Assembly: GCA_021815535.1 (NCBI GenBank) | Contig: JAKAGL010000015.1 | Coordinates: 1 to 19,589, forward strand | DNA from: a bacterium | GTDB taxonomy: Bacteria; Nitrospinota_A; UBA7883; JACRGQ01 | Direction: 5' to 3' | DNA: 19,589 bases | In this document: positions 1-6,922 of the stretch, in pieces | Layout of the letters: each line of letters opens with the position of its first letter | How positions within the stretch are numbered: position 1 is the stretch's first letter | Program-made: the position numbers and the translations under genes | Notes under the pieces: generated by a model | What the model saw: the letters and a program-made list of their open reading frames with translations, nothing else | What the model was told of the DNA's origin: nothing | The model's database searches: none

Positions 1-188
1 TCCGGGTGTAGCTGCACGATATCCGTTCGCATGGATTCCTGCACCTCGGTCTTCTTCGCCTCGTTCTGTTTTTCGATGATGTCTTTGAACTGCTCGGAAA
101 CCACCGCACCATGGGTAAGGGCATTTTGGTGTATACGTTCCCCGACGTTGCTCATTTGCAAAACCGTCTGAAGACCTACCGATTGCAT
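1..188 (-). CDS. Partial small protein of unknown function, possibly flagellum-linked
   Basis: The first 62 codons of a gene that runs off the left edge. The ATG at 188-186 is preceded by AAGGAG with a spacing of about 8 bases, so the start is well supported. The visible peptide begins MQSVGLQTVLQMSNVGERIH and is hydrophilic, rich in Gln, Glu and Lys, with no signal peptide or membrane segment, and looks helical. I do not recognise a family. A sigma-28-type promoter motif lies about 110 bases upstream on the same strand (304-330), which suggests a flagellar regulon gene. That is inference from the promoter, not from the protein. Confidence 0.7.
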   Translation of the reverse strand, partial: MQSVGLQTVLQMSNVGERIHQNALTHGAVVSEQFKDIIEKQNEAKKTEVQESMRTDIVQLHP

Positions 189-303
189 CGCACAATCTCC
201 TTACAACCCTTATTACCAGTTTACGGTAATCGCCCTCCGGGGGTCAAGTTTTCCCCTCCGGCACAAGGTTCAAAATACGATATACTTGAAACCCAGTGTC
301 TAC

Positions 304-330
304 TTATCGGATTATTATGGAGAAACATGA
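304..330 (-). promoter_or_regulatory. Candidate sigma-28 (FliA) promoter for the small gene at 1-188
   Basis: On the minus strand TCATGTTT (330-323), an 11-base spacer, then TCCGATAA (311-304). Against the enterobacterial FliA consensus TAAAGTTT-N11-GCCGATAA this is 6/8 and 7/8 with exact spacing. Transcription would begin near 297 and give a leader of about 110 nt. The site overlaps the ribosome binding site of the divergent lysS gene. It resembles two sites near the flagellar operon (13140-13166 and 13241-13267). Confidence 0.5.
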
Positions 331-1815
331 ATGATTGAGGATAGCGAACAGGTAAAAATACGGCGGGACAAGCTGGCCGAAATGCGTAAAAATGGGCCAA
401 CACCGTATGTGAACCGGTATAAACCGCAGCACCGCATCGGGCAGGTGCGCACCGCCTGCGAAAGCAAAACAAAAGAAGAACTGGAGTCCGCCCCTTACCG
501 CACCTCGGTTGCCGGCCGGTTGATGACCATACGCGATATGGGCAAAACCATTTTCGCGGACCTGCGCGACGGTACCGCAAAAATCCAGATCATGGCGGGA
601 AAAAACGGCCTCGGCGAGGAGGGTCTGGAAGCCTTCAAGAAATTCGATATCGGCGACATAGCCGCCGTGGAAGGAACGGTATTTTACACCCGCACCAACG
701 AGTTGAGCATCAAGGCTGAAAAAATCACCCTGCTGGCCAAGAGCCTGCAACCACTGCCGGAAAAATGGCACGGCCTCACCAATGTTGAAACCCGATACCG
801 CCAGCGGTATGTGGACCTCATCTCCAATGAAGAGGTAAAGGAGATATTCGTCAAACGGGCAAAAACCATCAGTGCCATCCGCCGTTATCTTGACGAACGC
901 GGATTCCTCGAAGTGGAAACCCCGATGATGCAGGCGATACCGGGCGGGGCCAATGCCCGCCCCTTCGAAACACATCACAATGCCTTGGACATGAAACTTT
1001 TTCTGCGCGTGGCGCCGGAACTGTACCTCAAGCGGCTTATCGTGGGCGGGTACGACCGGGTATACGAGATCAACCGGAACTTCCGCAACGAAGGCATCTC
1101 CACCATGCACAATCCCGAATTCACCATGCTGGAATTCTATATGGCATACGCTGATTACCATGATCTGATGGACCTCACCGAAGATCTGCTCAACAAGCTG
1201 TCACTTGAAGTGGCAGGCACCACATCGCTCAAGTGGATGGGACACGACATAGAGCTTTCGGGAAAATATGCGCGTTTTCCCTTTTATGAAGCGATAGAGA
1301 AGATCGGCGGGGTGCCGGTGGATGTCATCCATAATTGGGAAAAGGGGAAAGAATGGCTTCGCGTTCAAGGGGTGCATACCGAGAAAGCCGATAAAGGCGC
1401 AAAAGTGCTGGAAAAACTTTTTGAAGTGGCGGTGGAACCGAAACTGGTACAGCCAACCTTTATCTACGATTATCCAATAGAGCTTTCCCCGCTTGCAAAA
1501 AGCAGAGATGACAATCCGGCGCTGACCGAGCGATTCGAGTTCTACATCGGGTGCAAGGAAATAGCCAACGCATACACGGAATTGAACGACTCCGAAGACC
1601 AGCACAAACGTTTCATGAGCCAAGTGGCGATGAAGGAGAGTGGAGATCAGGAAGCCCAGTCAATGGATGAGGATTACGTCACGGCCCTGGAATACGGGAT
1701 GCCCCCAACCGGTGGTGAAGGAATCGGTATCGACCGGCTTACGATGCTGCTGACCGGGCAGGATTCCATCCGCGAGGTCATCCTGTTCCCCCAGTTGAAG
1801 AATCTGCCGAAATAG
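331..1815 (+). CDS. lysS: Lysyl-tRNA synthetase, class II
   Basis: Charges tRNA-Lys with lysine in the cytoplasm. The 494-residue length is normal for bacterial LysS. An OB-fold anticodon-binding domain covers roughly residues 57-140. The class II catalytic core follows: motif 1 around 186-200 (ending ETPMM), motif 2 with FRNEG at 251-255 (R252), and motif 3 GGEGIGIDRL at 461-470 with the ATP-binding R469. The start is fixed by GGAG at 319-322, 8 bases before the ATG. An overlapping ATG at 327 reads only three codons before a stop and is not the start. A TATACT at 281-286 could be the -10 element, but no good -35 is visible. It converges with the gene at 1872-2774 across 56 bp without a clear terminator. 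Confidence 0.97.
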   Translation: MIEDSEQVKIRRDKLAEMRKNGPTPYVNRYKPQHRIGQVRTACESKTKEELESAPYRTSVAGRLMTIRDMGKTIFADLRDGTAKIQIMAGKNGLGEEGLEAFKKFDIGDIAAVEGTVFYTRTNELSIKAEKITLLAKSLQPLPEKWHGLTNVETRYRQRYVDLISNEEVKEIFVKRAKTISAIRRYLDERGFLEVETPMMQAIPGGANARPFETHHNALDMKLFLRVAPELYLKRLIVGGYDRVYEINRNFRNEGISTMHNPEFTMLEFYMAYADYHDLMDLTEDLLNKLSLEVAGTTSLKWMGHDIELSGKYARFPFYEAIEKIGGVPVDVIHNWEKGKEWLRVQGVHTEKADKGAKVLEKLFEVAVEPKLVQPTFIYDYPIELSPLAKSRDDNPALTERFEFYIGCKEIANAYTELNDSEDQHKRFMSQVAMKESGDQEAQSMDEDYVTALEYGMPPTGGEGIGIDRLTMLLTGQDSIREVILFPQLKNLPK

Positions 1816-1871
1816 GGGTTCGCCTATCAAAAGAGAACCGCCGGAACATTCCCCAGGGGAAACACAGTACA

Positions 1872-2774
1872 TTACTTGAGAGTCCGTATCTCCAGTTTAC
1901 CGTCAATCATCCGGGGAATGTACAACAGCGGAGGGTAGAGTCCTGCCTTATCGCGGAAATACAGAAAATCGGCGGGGCCGCCGTAGGCGCCGGGAATGAC
2001 CTCAAATGTCCTGTTCTTAACATTGACGCGAATAAGCACCCCCCGCTCCGGCTCGAACGCCACCCAATCAGAGACGAGAAAGACCCCCTCACTCATCGGC
2101 TGAAGCCCATCATAAAAACCCGGCCTGTCAATTATTTTCTGATATTCCGCCGGTTGGCGAGAAAGATCCACCACTCCCACTTCGCCGGATGCCTTGCCAT
2201 TCTGATTGGCGAATCCAACGACATAGAGATATTTCCCCTTCGCATCGTACCAAAGGCCATTGGGGCCGGAGACGGTCACTCCGACATCGCGGTAGGTTTT
2301 CGTTTTAATGTCCACCTGGAAGATCTTATTGATGTCTGTGGCAGAGATGAAAAGATGGTCATTATCTTCGATGGCAAGATCGTTCAGAAATACGGTTTTC
2401 TCCGCGCTGAGATCAAGAGCGAACACCTTTTCGCCGTTTTTAAGGTCAAATCCAAACAAATGGTCGATGTCGGCTACATACAGTACATTCCCCATCTCCA
2501 CAAGCCCTTTAGGTGCATCCAGCCCGGTTATGAAATCCTTCTTTACGGCATTGCCGTCCAGATCGAGTTTTGCTATATAGCCGTCGCCGTCTTTCGTGTT
2601 CGGCGCCAACTTCACGCCGACGTTGGATACATAAAGGTACTTGCCAACGCGGGCGACGCTTTCAGGAGAATTGAGCCCCTCAATAACCTTGTCTTTGGCA
2701 AATGCGGGAACGCAAAAAGCAAGGCAGGTAACGGCGCATAGAATCGTGGTGAGCCTGAATACCCGGTTTTTCAT
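1872..2774 (-). CDS. Exported SMP-30/gluconolactonase-type beta-propeller protein
   Basis: 300 residues with a Sec signal peptide (about 1-26, cleavage after AFA) and no lipobox, so a soluble periplasmic or secreted protein is expected. The mature part has repeated propeller strands of the type LYVSN, LYVAD, LFISAT, LYVVG and FLVSD. The four metal ligands typical of the SMP-30/gluconolactonase/LRE family appear in order: E38 (SPES), N131 (LNDL), N172 (PNGL) and D222 (YDGL). This supports a divalent-metal lactonase-like site, but the substrate cannot be inferred. GGAGG sits 6 bases before the ATG. The preceding minus-strand gene ends in a strong terminator at 2843-2880, so this gene probably has its own promoter in 2775-2842. 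A plain NHL-type binding propeller is the main alternative. Confidence 0.8.
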   Translation of the reverse strand: MKNRVFRLTTILCAVTCLAFCVPAFAKDKVIEGLNSPESVARVGKYLYVSNVGVKLAPNTKDGDGYIAKLDLDGNAVKKDFITGLDAPKGLVEMGNVLYVADIDHLFGFDLKNGEKVFALDLSAEKTVFLNDLAIEDNDHLFISATDINKIFQVDIKTKTYRDVGVTVSGPNGLWYDAKGKYLYVVGFANQNGKASGEVGVVDLSRQPAEYQKIIDRPGFYDGLQPMSEGVFLVSDWVAFEPERGVLIRVNVKNRTFEVIPGAYGGPADFLYFRDKAGLYPPLLYIPRMIDGKLEIRTLK

Positions 2775-2842
2775 ATAAACCTCCAGATAGCGGGATAATC
2801 ATTCCAACTCGTTCAATGGGATTCTATCCCAAGCCGCTGGTG

Positions 2843-2880
2843 AAAAAAAATGCGCGGGCCGTGTGGGGCGGCCCGCGCAT
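2843..2880 (-). terminator. Rho-independent terminator of the PstS-like gene
   Basis: A perfect 11-bp GC-rich stem (2850-2860 pairs with 2870-2880, ATGCGCGGGCC) with a 9-base loop. Read on the minus strand it is followed by a run of eight T (complement of 2843-2850). It starts 25 bases after the stop codon of the gene at 2906-3715 and lies before the beta-propeller gene. Confidence 0.93.
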
Positions 2881-2905
2881 GGCTAAAAATACCGGACAGA
2901 CCCGG

Positions 2906-3715
2906 TTATCGCGTTTTCTTCAGAGGAATATGTTTTATCGAAGCGAGTATTTTCTGCCCCTCATCGCCAAGCACGAAGTCTACATATTCTTTTACCGCGC
3001 CCGTGGGAACCCCTTTGGTCACCAAATTGTAATCTTCGTAAAAAGAGTATTTGGCGGGAAAGGAATTCGCGTCGGGGAGGTTGCCATCAACGGTCAACAC
3101 CTTGACATTCTGGCTTTCATGACCGAACAACTGCATCCCGATCGCGGCTTCATCCTGCTCTACCAGCATATTTGTTCCCGCCACCGGATTGCCGGGCTTT
3201 TCCGGTTTTAGGCGGTTAATGTCGTGCCCGTAATGTTCCGCCTGATAGCCCATTGTTTCCACCACGCAAGGTTGAAGGTAAACGTTTTTTATCTCCATGT
3301 CCTTGCCCCCCACCTCTTTCCAGTTCCTGATCCTGCCGGCAAGAATCGCTTTCAGATCCGCCAAAGAGAGGTTGTTCACGGGGTTCGCCTTGTTCACGAC
3401 CATGACAATCGGGGCTTTGCCCACAACGGTGTCACGTAAGCTTTTATCCAGCCCGTCCTTATCGAAGTTGAACGTGGCAAGCCCTATGTCGGCCTTGCCA
3501 TCCAGCACTTCGGACACTCCGGTTCTGCACTTGCCCTGCAGGAACACCACTTCCACGCCGGTCTTTTTTGTGAAGGCTTCGGCAAGCACCTTGGCCTGAG
3601 GAATGGTACAGGGGTCGCCGGCAAGGGTTATCCTAGCCTGTGTATCCGCATACGACAGCGACGGAGCCAATACCAAACCGGCTATGGCGATAACCATTAC
3701 CAGTTCCTTTTTCAT
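2906..3715 (-). CDS. PstS-like periplasmic substrate-binding protein (ligand uncertain)
   Basis: 269 residues from the ATG at 3715, chosen over an upstream in-frame ATG at 3730 because GAGGAG (3728-3723) lies 7 bases before it and the signal peptide then begins MKKELV. Sec cleavage is expected after SYA (residue 23). The fold signature is the PBP-like/PstS type: an N-terminal ITLAGDP strand, DGKADIGLA near 72-80, and a hinge region with NPVNNLSLADLKAILAGRIRNWKEV at about 111-135 (described here in parts: NPVN, LKAIL, RNWKEV). The usual phosphate loop SGTR is absent; the equivalent region reads QPCVVETMG. Three cysteines (C36, C63, C150) fall in or near expected ligand loops. No pst permease or ATPase is nearby, so it may be a sensor or scavenger for another anion or metal. 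It lies 63 bp downstream of the transglutaminase-type gene and is probably co-transcribed with it. Confidence 0.75.
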   Translation of the reverse strand: MKKELVMVIAIAGLVLAPSLSYADTQARITLAGDPCTIPQAKVLAEAFTKKTGVEVVFLQGKCRTGVSEVLDGKADIGLATFNFDKDGLDKSLRDTVVGKAPIVMVVNKANPVNNLSLADLKAILAGRIRNWKEVGGKDMEIKNVYLQPCVVETMGYQAEHYGHDINRLKPEKPGNPVAGTNMLVEQDEAAIGMQLFGHESQNVKVLTVDGNLPDANSFPAKYSFYEDYNLVTKGVPTGAVKEYVDFVLGDEGQKILASIKHIPLKKTR

Positions 3716-3778
3716 AACTACTCTCCTCATGTTGCTTAAAAAAGATCATCGCGGCCTTTTATTTAGGATGAAATCGGG

Positions 3779-4849
3779 TCACGATTTTTCAAAGGTGATC
3801 TTATATTTCAGTTCCTTCTGTCCCGCCAGCCAGTCAACCGGTTTTCCATCGATCTCAGCATACGGATACATAAAGTAGTTTAAAAGGCCCCCCTTTTGCG
3901 GCGGATTCAGATAATATCCTCTGCCACCCGTAGCTACCGCCACCCGGTACGGATCAAGCTGATTGAAATAATACTCGCGGTATTTCTCCGCCTCCGCCGA
4001 ATTGTTTTCCAGTTTATTTACCAGGATAGCCTTCCGCACATCGGCCGGATCGGCAGGCACCCAGCCCACACCCGGCACATAATATTCGGCCCAGCAGTGA
4101 TGCCCGCCGGTCATATCAGAGACTCCCTCTTCCTTGCCGAGGCGGATGCCAAAAACCTCGCGGGCGGGAATTCCCGCCGCACGGGCGACCGCGACAAAAA
4201 CGGAGCTTATATCGGTGCACTTTCCCCCTTTCTTATCTAGGGTTTGCTCCACATTCCCTGGGCCGCATCCCTGCACCGACGGGTCTCTGACCGTGTTGTC
4301 CACAACCCAATCGTAAACGGCACGCGCCTTTTCCGAAATTTTCACTCTCCCTGCAACGACCCCATCGCTTATCTTCTTCACCCGTCCACCGGTGGGAACC
4401 ATATATTCTTCCTTGATGAATTTCTTGACGTCGGCGGGGATGGGTAAACCCTTGTCAACAAAATCCCTGTTCGCGCGTTTATGGGTCGAGACATTGAAAG
4501 TGAGCGTTAGCTTTCTTTGCTCTGTGGGAAGCGTCGACCAGTCGGCAAATACCATGGAATTACCGGTGGTCTTTTCCTTGTATATCCCCTCGTGCGCATA
4601 GTTACCTTCGACCTTCACATCCTCAATTGTCTGAAACTGGTCCGAAACCGGAAGGGGTACCCAAAGCTTAGTATCCCTATTGTCTGCGGGAGTATCGACG
4701 GTGATCGCGATGATCATCTTGCCCGCAACGGTTTCAGGTTCTGCAAGTGCCGAACTCGAAAATTGCAAAAGGAAAAAAGCCGCAAAAAGAGTCATTATCA
4801 TTCGGCGCTTTGCCAATGGAGAACCCGCTGCAGTAAACATAAAATTCAT
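3779..4849 (-). CDS. Exported transglutaminase-like cysteine protease-fold protein
   Basis: 356 residues from the ATG at 4849; AGGA (4860-4857) lies 7 bases upstream, while the longer in-frame start at 4882 would put extra residues before the signal sequence. An N-terminal signal peptide ends near SALA (residue 36). The transglutaminase-like core carries the Cys-His-Asp triad: C211 in GGKCTDISSVF, H251 in GGHHCWAEYY, and D267 in VGWVPADPAD. A beta-rich N-terminal domain (about 40-125) precedes it. Bacterial proteins of this superfamily act as peptidases or cross-linking enzymes outside the cytoplasm; the substrate is unknown. The order in the transcript is this gene, then the PstS-like protein, then a terminator, suggesting a two-gene unit of exported proteins. 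Confidence 0.87.
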   Translation of the reverse strand: MNFMFTAAGSPLAKRRMIMTLFAAFFLLQFSSSALAEPETVAGKMIIAITVDTPADNRDTKLWVPLPVSDQFQTIEDVKVEGNYAHEGIYKEKTTGNSMVFADWSTLPTEQRKLTLTFNVSTHKRANRDFVDKGLPIPADVKKFIKEEYMVPTGGRVKKISDGVVAGRVKISEKARAVYDWVVDNTVRDPSVQGCGPGNVEQTLDKKGGKCTDISSVFVAVARAAGIPAREVFGIRLGKEEGVSDMTGGHHCWAEYYVPGVGWVPADPADVRKAILVNKLENNSAEAEKYREYYFNQLDPYRVAVATGGRGYYLNPPQKGGLLNYFMYPYAEIDGKPVDWLAGQKELKYKITFEKS

Positions 4850-5210
4850 AATGCAGTCCTTTCCTTCAAATGTCCCCGACATTCAAGTATTCAATTAACT
4901 GATTGAATATCAATATTTTCTATGATCATATTTTGCAATAAAAGGCTCGATGAGCAAACATTTTTTTTCTTATCGCCCTTTCGCCGGCCAGCGCACAGGT
5001 AATTTGACAAATTATCGCTGATCTTTTCCCTTGGACACTTTTGGCAATAAGATGTCGTTTTTTATGCCGCATGCCTCAGCCTACCGCTTTAACCGTTCAC
5101 CCCCTTATGAATCGGTCCGCCTGTTTATTTCCCGCTTGAGTCGCGGGGCATTTCAGCGTTTAATAACGGGTAAAAGATATTCGCGGCTAATCGTCATCCG
5201 GGGGGGAGTA
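4850..5210. other. Gene-free divergent intergenic region
   Basis: A 361-bp stretch between the divergent genes at 4849 and 5211. Its left end carries the palindrome and promoter described at 4886-4913. The middle is AT-rich, with a T-run near 4961-4968. A TTGACA at 5004-5009 could be a -35 for the rightward gene, but no good -10 lies 16-18 bases after it. The rightward reading frame stays open upstream of 5211 as far as a TTG at 5031, with no ribosome binding site and no domain content. No RNA gene or further ORF is recognisable. Confidence 0.6.
4886..4913 (-). promoter_or_regulatory. Candidate promoter with operator-like palindrome for the transglutaminase-type gene
   Basis: A perfect 8-bp inverted repeat TATTCAAT-N6-ATTGAATA (4888-4909). 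It sits almost exactly inside a plausible minus-strand promoter, TTGATA (4913-4908), 16 bases, AATACT (4891-4886). The position between -35 and -10 is where a repressor would block transcription. The promoter hexamers are only moderate matches. Confidence 0.4.
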
Positions 5211-6530
5211 ATGCTTTTAAAAGATAAAATTCCCGCATTCGCAGAGTTGGGCCAAAAGGAACTAAGCGTAATCTACAATATCGCGGAACAACGCCGATTC
5301 GCCCCCGGCGACATTATCCTGAAGGAAGGGGATACAGATAAAACCCTTTTCCTTATCGTCGACGGTCAAGTGGCCATCTATAAGAACATTTCCGGCGTAA
5401 ATGTGCCTCTCGAAACCCTGGATGCCGGTCACTGGGTGGGAGAGGTGGCCATGCTACGTGATACCGCGCGTATGGCGACTGCGGTAGCGGTTAATCAGAC
5501 ACAATTACTTGCATTTACCCCGCAGGTATTTGCAACACTGCCGGAAAAATTGCAGATACATATACAGAAATATCTGCTGACCATCGCCGGTCAACGCTTG
5601 GACATCCTTCTGCAAAGAGTGACTGACGGCATCGGCAAGATGGGACAGCTTGGAGATTTTGTAAGCCATAGCGAAGAAAAAAGCGGGGCCTGCACCAACT
5701 CTGAGCTTATCCATAATATAGTTAAAAAAATACCCAGACTACCGCGCTACGCCACTGACCTCGCATCGAAGTTGATTGACGATAAAGTGAGTATGGCGGA
5801 AATCGCCGAATCAATCAGAACCGACCCGTCGCTCACCAGCCTGATTCTAAAAGCCGTCAATTCCCCATATTACGGCCTGCAGGAAAAAGTGGCCGATATC
5901 CACCGCGCTTTCATATTCCTCGGCACCAATCAGGTATTTCAGATCGTCATGGATTCCGGCATCAAGGGAACTATGCCCCCAACGCGCGAATTCGTCAGCC
6001 TGCAACGTCATTCATATCTGGTTTCCCTGACCGCTGCTGAATTGGCCACCGCCATCGGTAAAAAGGAGATGGCCGGCATCGGCAGCACCATCGGCCTATT
6101 GCACGATATCGGCAAGTCGGTAACGCTTCTCATGAAACGCCAGAACCCCCAACTGGCCCCTTTTATCGGTCTTCTGCATCCGGCCCTTCTTGGCGAGCAT
6201 CTGCTTACTACATGGGATCTCCCCTCTGCCATTTACCGCACCATTGGCATGCAGGAACATGCCCGATACCTCCCGCCGGGAAAACTGCCGGATGATTTGC
6301 GCCCACGCATAGCTTTACTGCATGCGGCGCACGCTTGCGCCGGCCGCTTGGAAGGCGGGGAGGAAGAAGCCTCCGGTATCTGGCTTGAAGAATATCTGGC
6401 CGTTTTAGTCAATAAACCGGTCTCACTGGACGACCTTATGAAGCGGCTGGTTCCCGCACTGGCAAAAAACAAAAAACTCTATCCCCGGGATATCCGGGAC
6501 ATCATCGAGAATGCCGAGAGGTGGCGATAG
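5211..6530 (+). CDS. Cyclic-nucleotide-binding domain plus HDOD domain signalling protein
   Basis: 439 residues. The ATG at 5211 follows a G-rich Shine-Dalgarno (GGGGGGAG, 5201-5208), and the first domain begins directly after it, so the longer open frame upstream is not used. Residues about 10-120 form a cNMP-binding domain. The phosphate-binding cassette is well preserved: G77-E78, A80, R87 and A89-T90 in the GE-x-A-x(n)-R-x-AT pattern, so nucleotide binding is likely retained. Residues about 165-400 form an HDOD domain (starts near IPRLPRYATDL), with LLHDIGK at 296-302. HDOD proteins are usually non-catalytic relatives of HD phosphohydrolases that act as signalling scaffolds. No DNA-binding or GGDEF/EAL domain is fused. 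It appears monocistronic, with its partner not in view. Confidence 0.9.
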   Translation: MLLKDKIPAFAELGQKELSVIYNIAEQRRFAPGDIILKEGDTDKTLFLIVDGQVAIYKNISGVNVPLETLDAGHWVGEVAMLRDTARMATAVAVNQTQLLAFTPQVFATLPEKLQIHIQKYLLTIAGQRLDILLQRVTDGIGKMGQLGDFVSHSEEKSGACTNSELIHNIVKKIPRLPRYATDLASKLIDDKVSMAEIAESIRTDPSLTSLILKAVNSPYYGLQEKVADIHRAFIFLGTNQVFQIVMDSGIKGTMPPTREFVSLQRHSYLVSLTAAELATAIGKKEMAGIGSTIGLLHDIGKSVTLLMKRQNPQLAPFIGLLHPALLGEHLLTTWDLPSAIYRTIGMQEHARYLPPGKLPDDLRPRIALLHAAHACAGRLEGGEEEASGIWLEEYLAVLVNKPVSLDDLMKRLVPALAKNKKLYPRDIRDIIENAERWR

Positions 6531-6539
6531 GCATCCGCC

Positions 6540-6576
6540 CTGACAAAAGTCAGCCGGTTCTTTCTCCCATTGGGAG
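6540..6576 (+). other. Two adjacent short hairpins between the HDOD gene and the DUF59 gene
   Basis: CTGAC-AAAA-GTCAG (6540-6553) is followed by CTCCC-ATT-GGGAG (6564-6576). Both stems are perfect 5-bp stems with short loops. The second is followed by TATTAT (6577-6582) and not by a U-run, so this is weak as a terminator. It could be a termination aid for the HDOD gene or leader structure for the DUF59 gene. Confidence 0.3.
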
Positions 6577-6608
6577 TATTATAAGGACAAATTGATAGAG
6601 GAAAATCT

Positions 6609-6911
6609 ATGGCGACACAAGATGAAGTACTGTCCGCACTCAAGGCGGTGATAGATCCCGAGGTGGGCGTGAACGTTGTGGATCTGGGCCTTGTCTACGG
6701 CACCGCGATCGACGGTGGCACAGTAAAAGTGACCATGACCATGACCACCGCCGCCTGCCCGGTCACAGAATACATGAAGACCCAGGCGCGCGGCGCGGTC
6801 CTGGGGGCACTGCCTGAGATCAACGATGTCCAGGTCGAGATGGTATGGGATCCCCCCTGGGCACCAACCATGATGTCTGAAGCGGCGAAACGGAAATTGG
6901 GAGTCGGCTGA
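6609..6911 (+). CDS. DUF59 / MIP18-family Fe-S assembly-type protein
   Basis: 100 residues, full length for a stand-alone DUF59 domain. Signature parts are visible: IDPEVGVNVVDLGLVYG (residues 15-31), the conserved Cys with Pro at C50-P51 (TTAACPVTEYM), and WDPPWAP near 80-86 at the end of the domain. Family members (SufT, PaaD, human CIAO2B) work in maturing Fe-S proteins or in oxygenase complexes. AGAGGA precedes the ATG by about 8 bases. It is 11 bp upstream of the membrane-protein gene and almost certainly co-transcribed with it. No suf or paa genes are in the window, so its client is unknown. Confidence 0.9.
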   Translation: MATQDEVLSALKAVIDPEVGVNVVDLGLVYGTAIDGGTVKVTMTMTTAACPVTEYMKTQARGAVLGALPEINDVQVEMVWDPPWAPTMMSEAAKRKLGVG

Positions 6912-6922
6912 CCAGCCGGACC

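Noticed and set aside
304..1161. A 285-codon minus-strand open frame opposite lysS
   Set aside because: Antisense shadow of a conserved gene, with no family resemblance.
1365..1394. A TCAAGG...GCCGATAA sigma-28-like site inside lysS
   Set aside because: The spacer is three bases too long and it lies within coding sequence.
1816..1871. A possible terminator between lysS and the convergent propeller gene
   Set aside because: Only a weak 5-bp GGTTC/GAACC pairing with a long loop and no U-run.
5031..5046. A sigma-54-like TTGG...TGGCA element
   Set aside because: The GG and GC elements are one base too close for a functional -24/-12 promoter.
5031..5210. A 60-residue N-terminal extension of the cNMP/HDOD protein
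   Set aside because: No ribosome binding site at 5031, no domain content, and a strong Shine-Dalgarno directly before the ATG at 5211.
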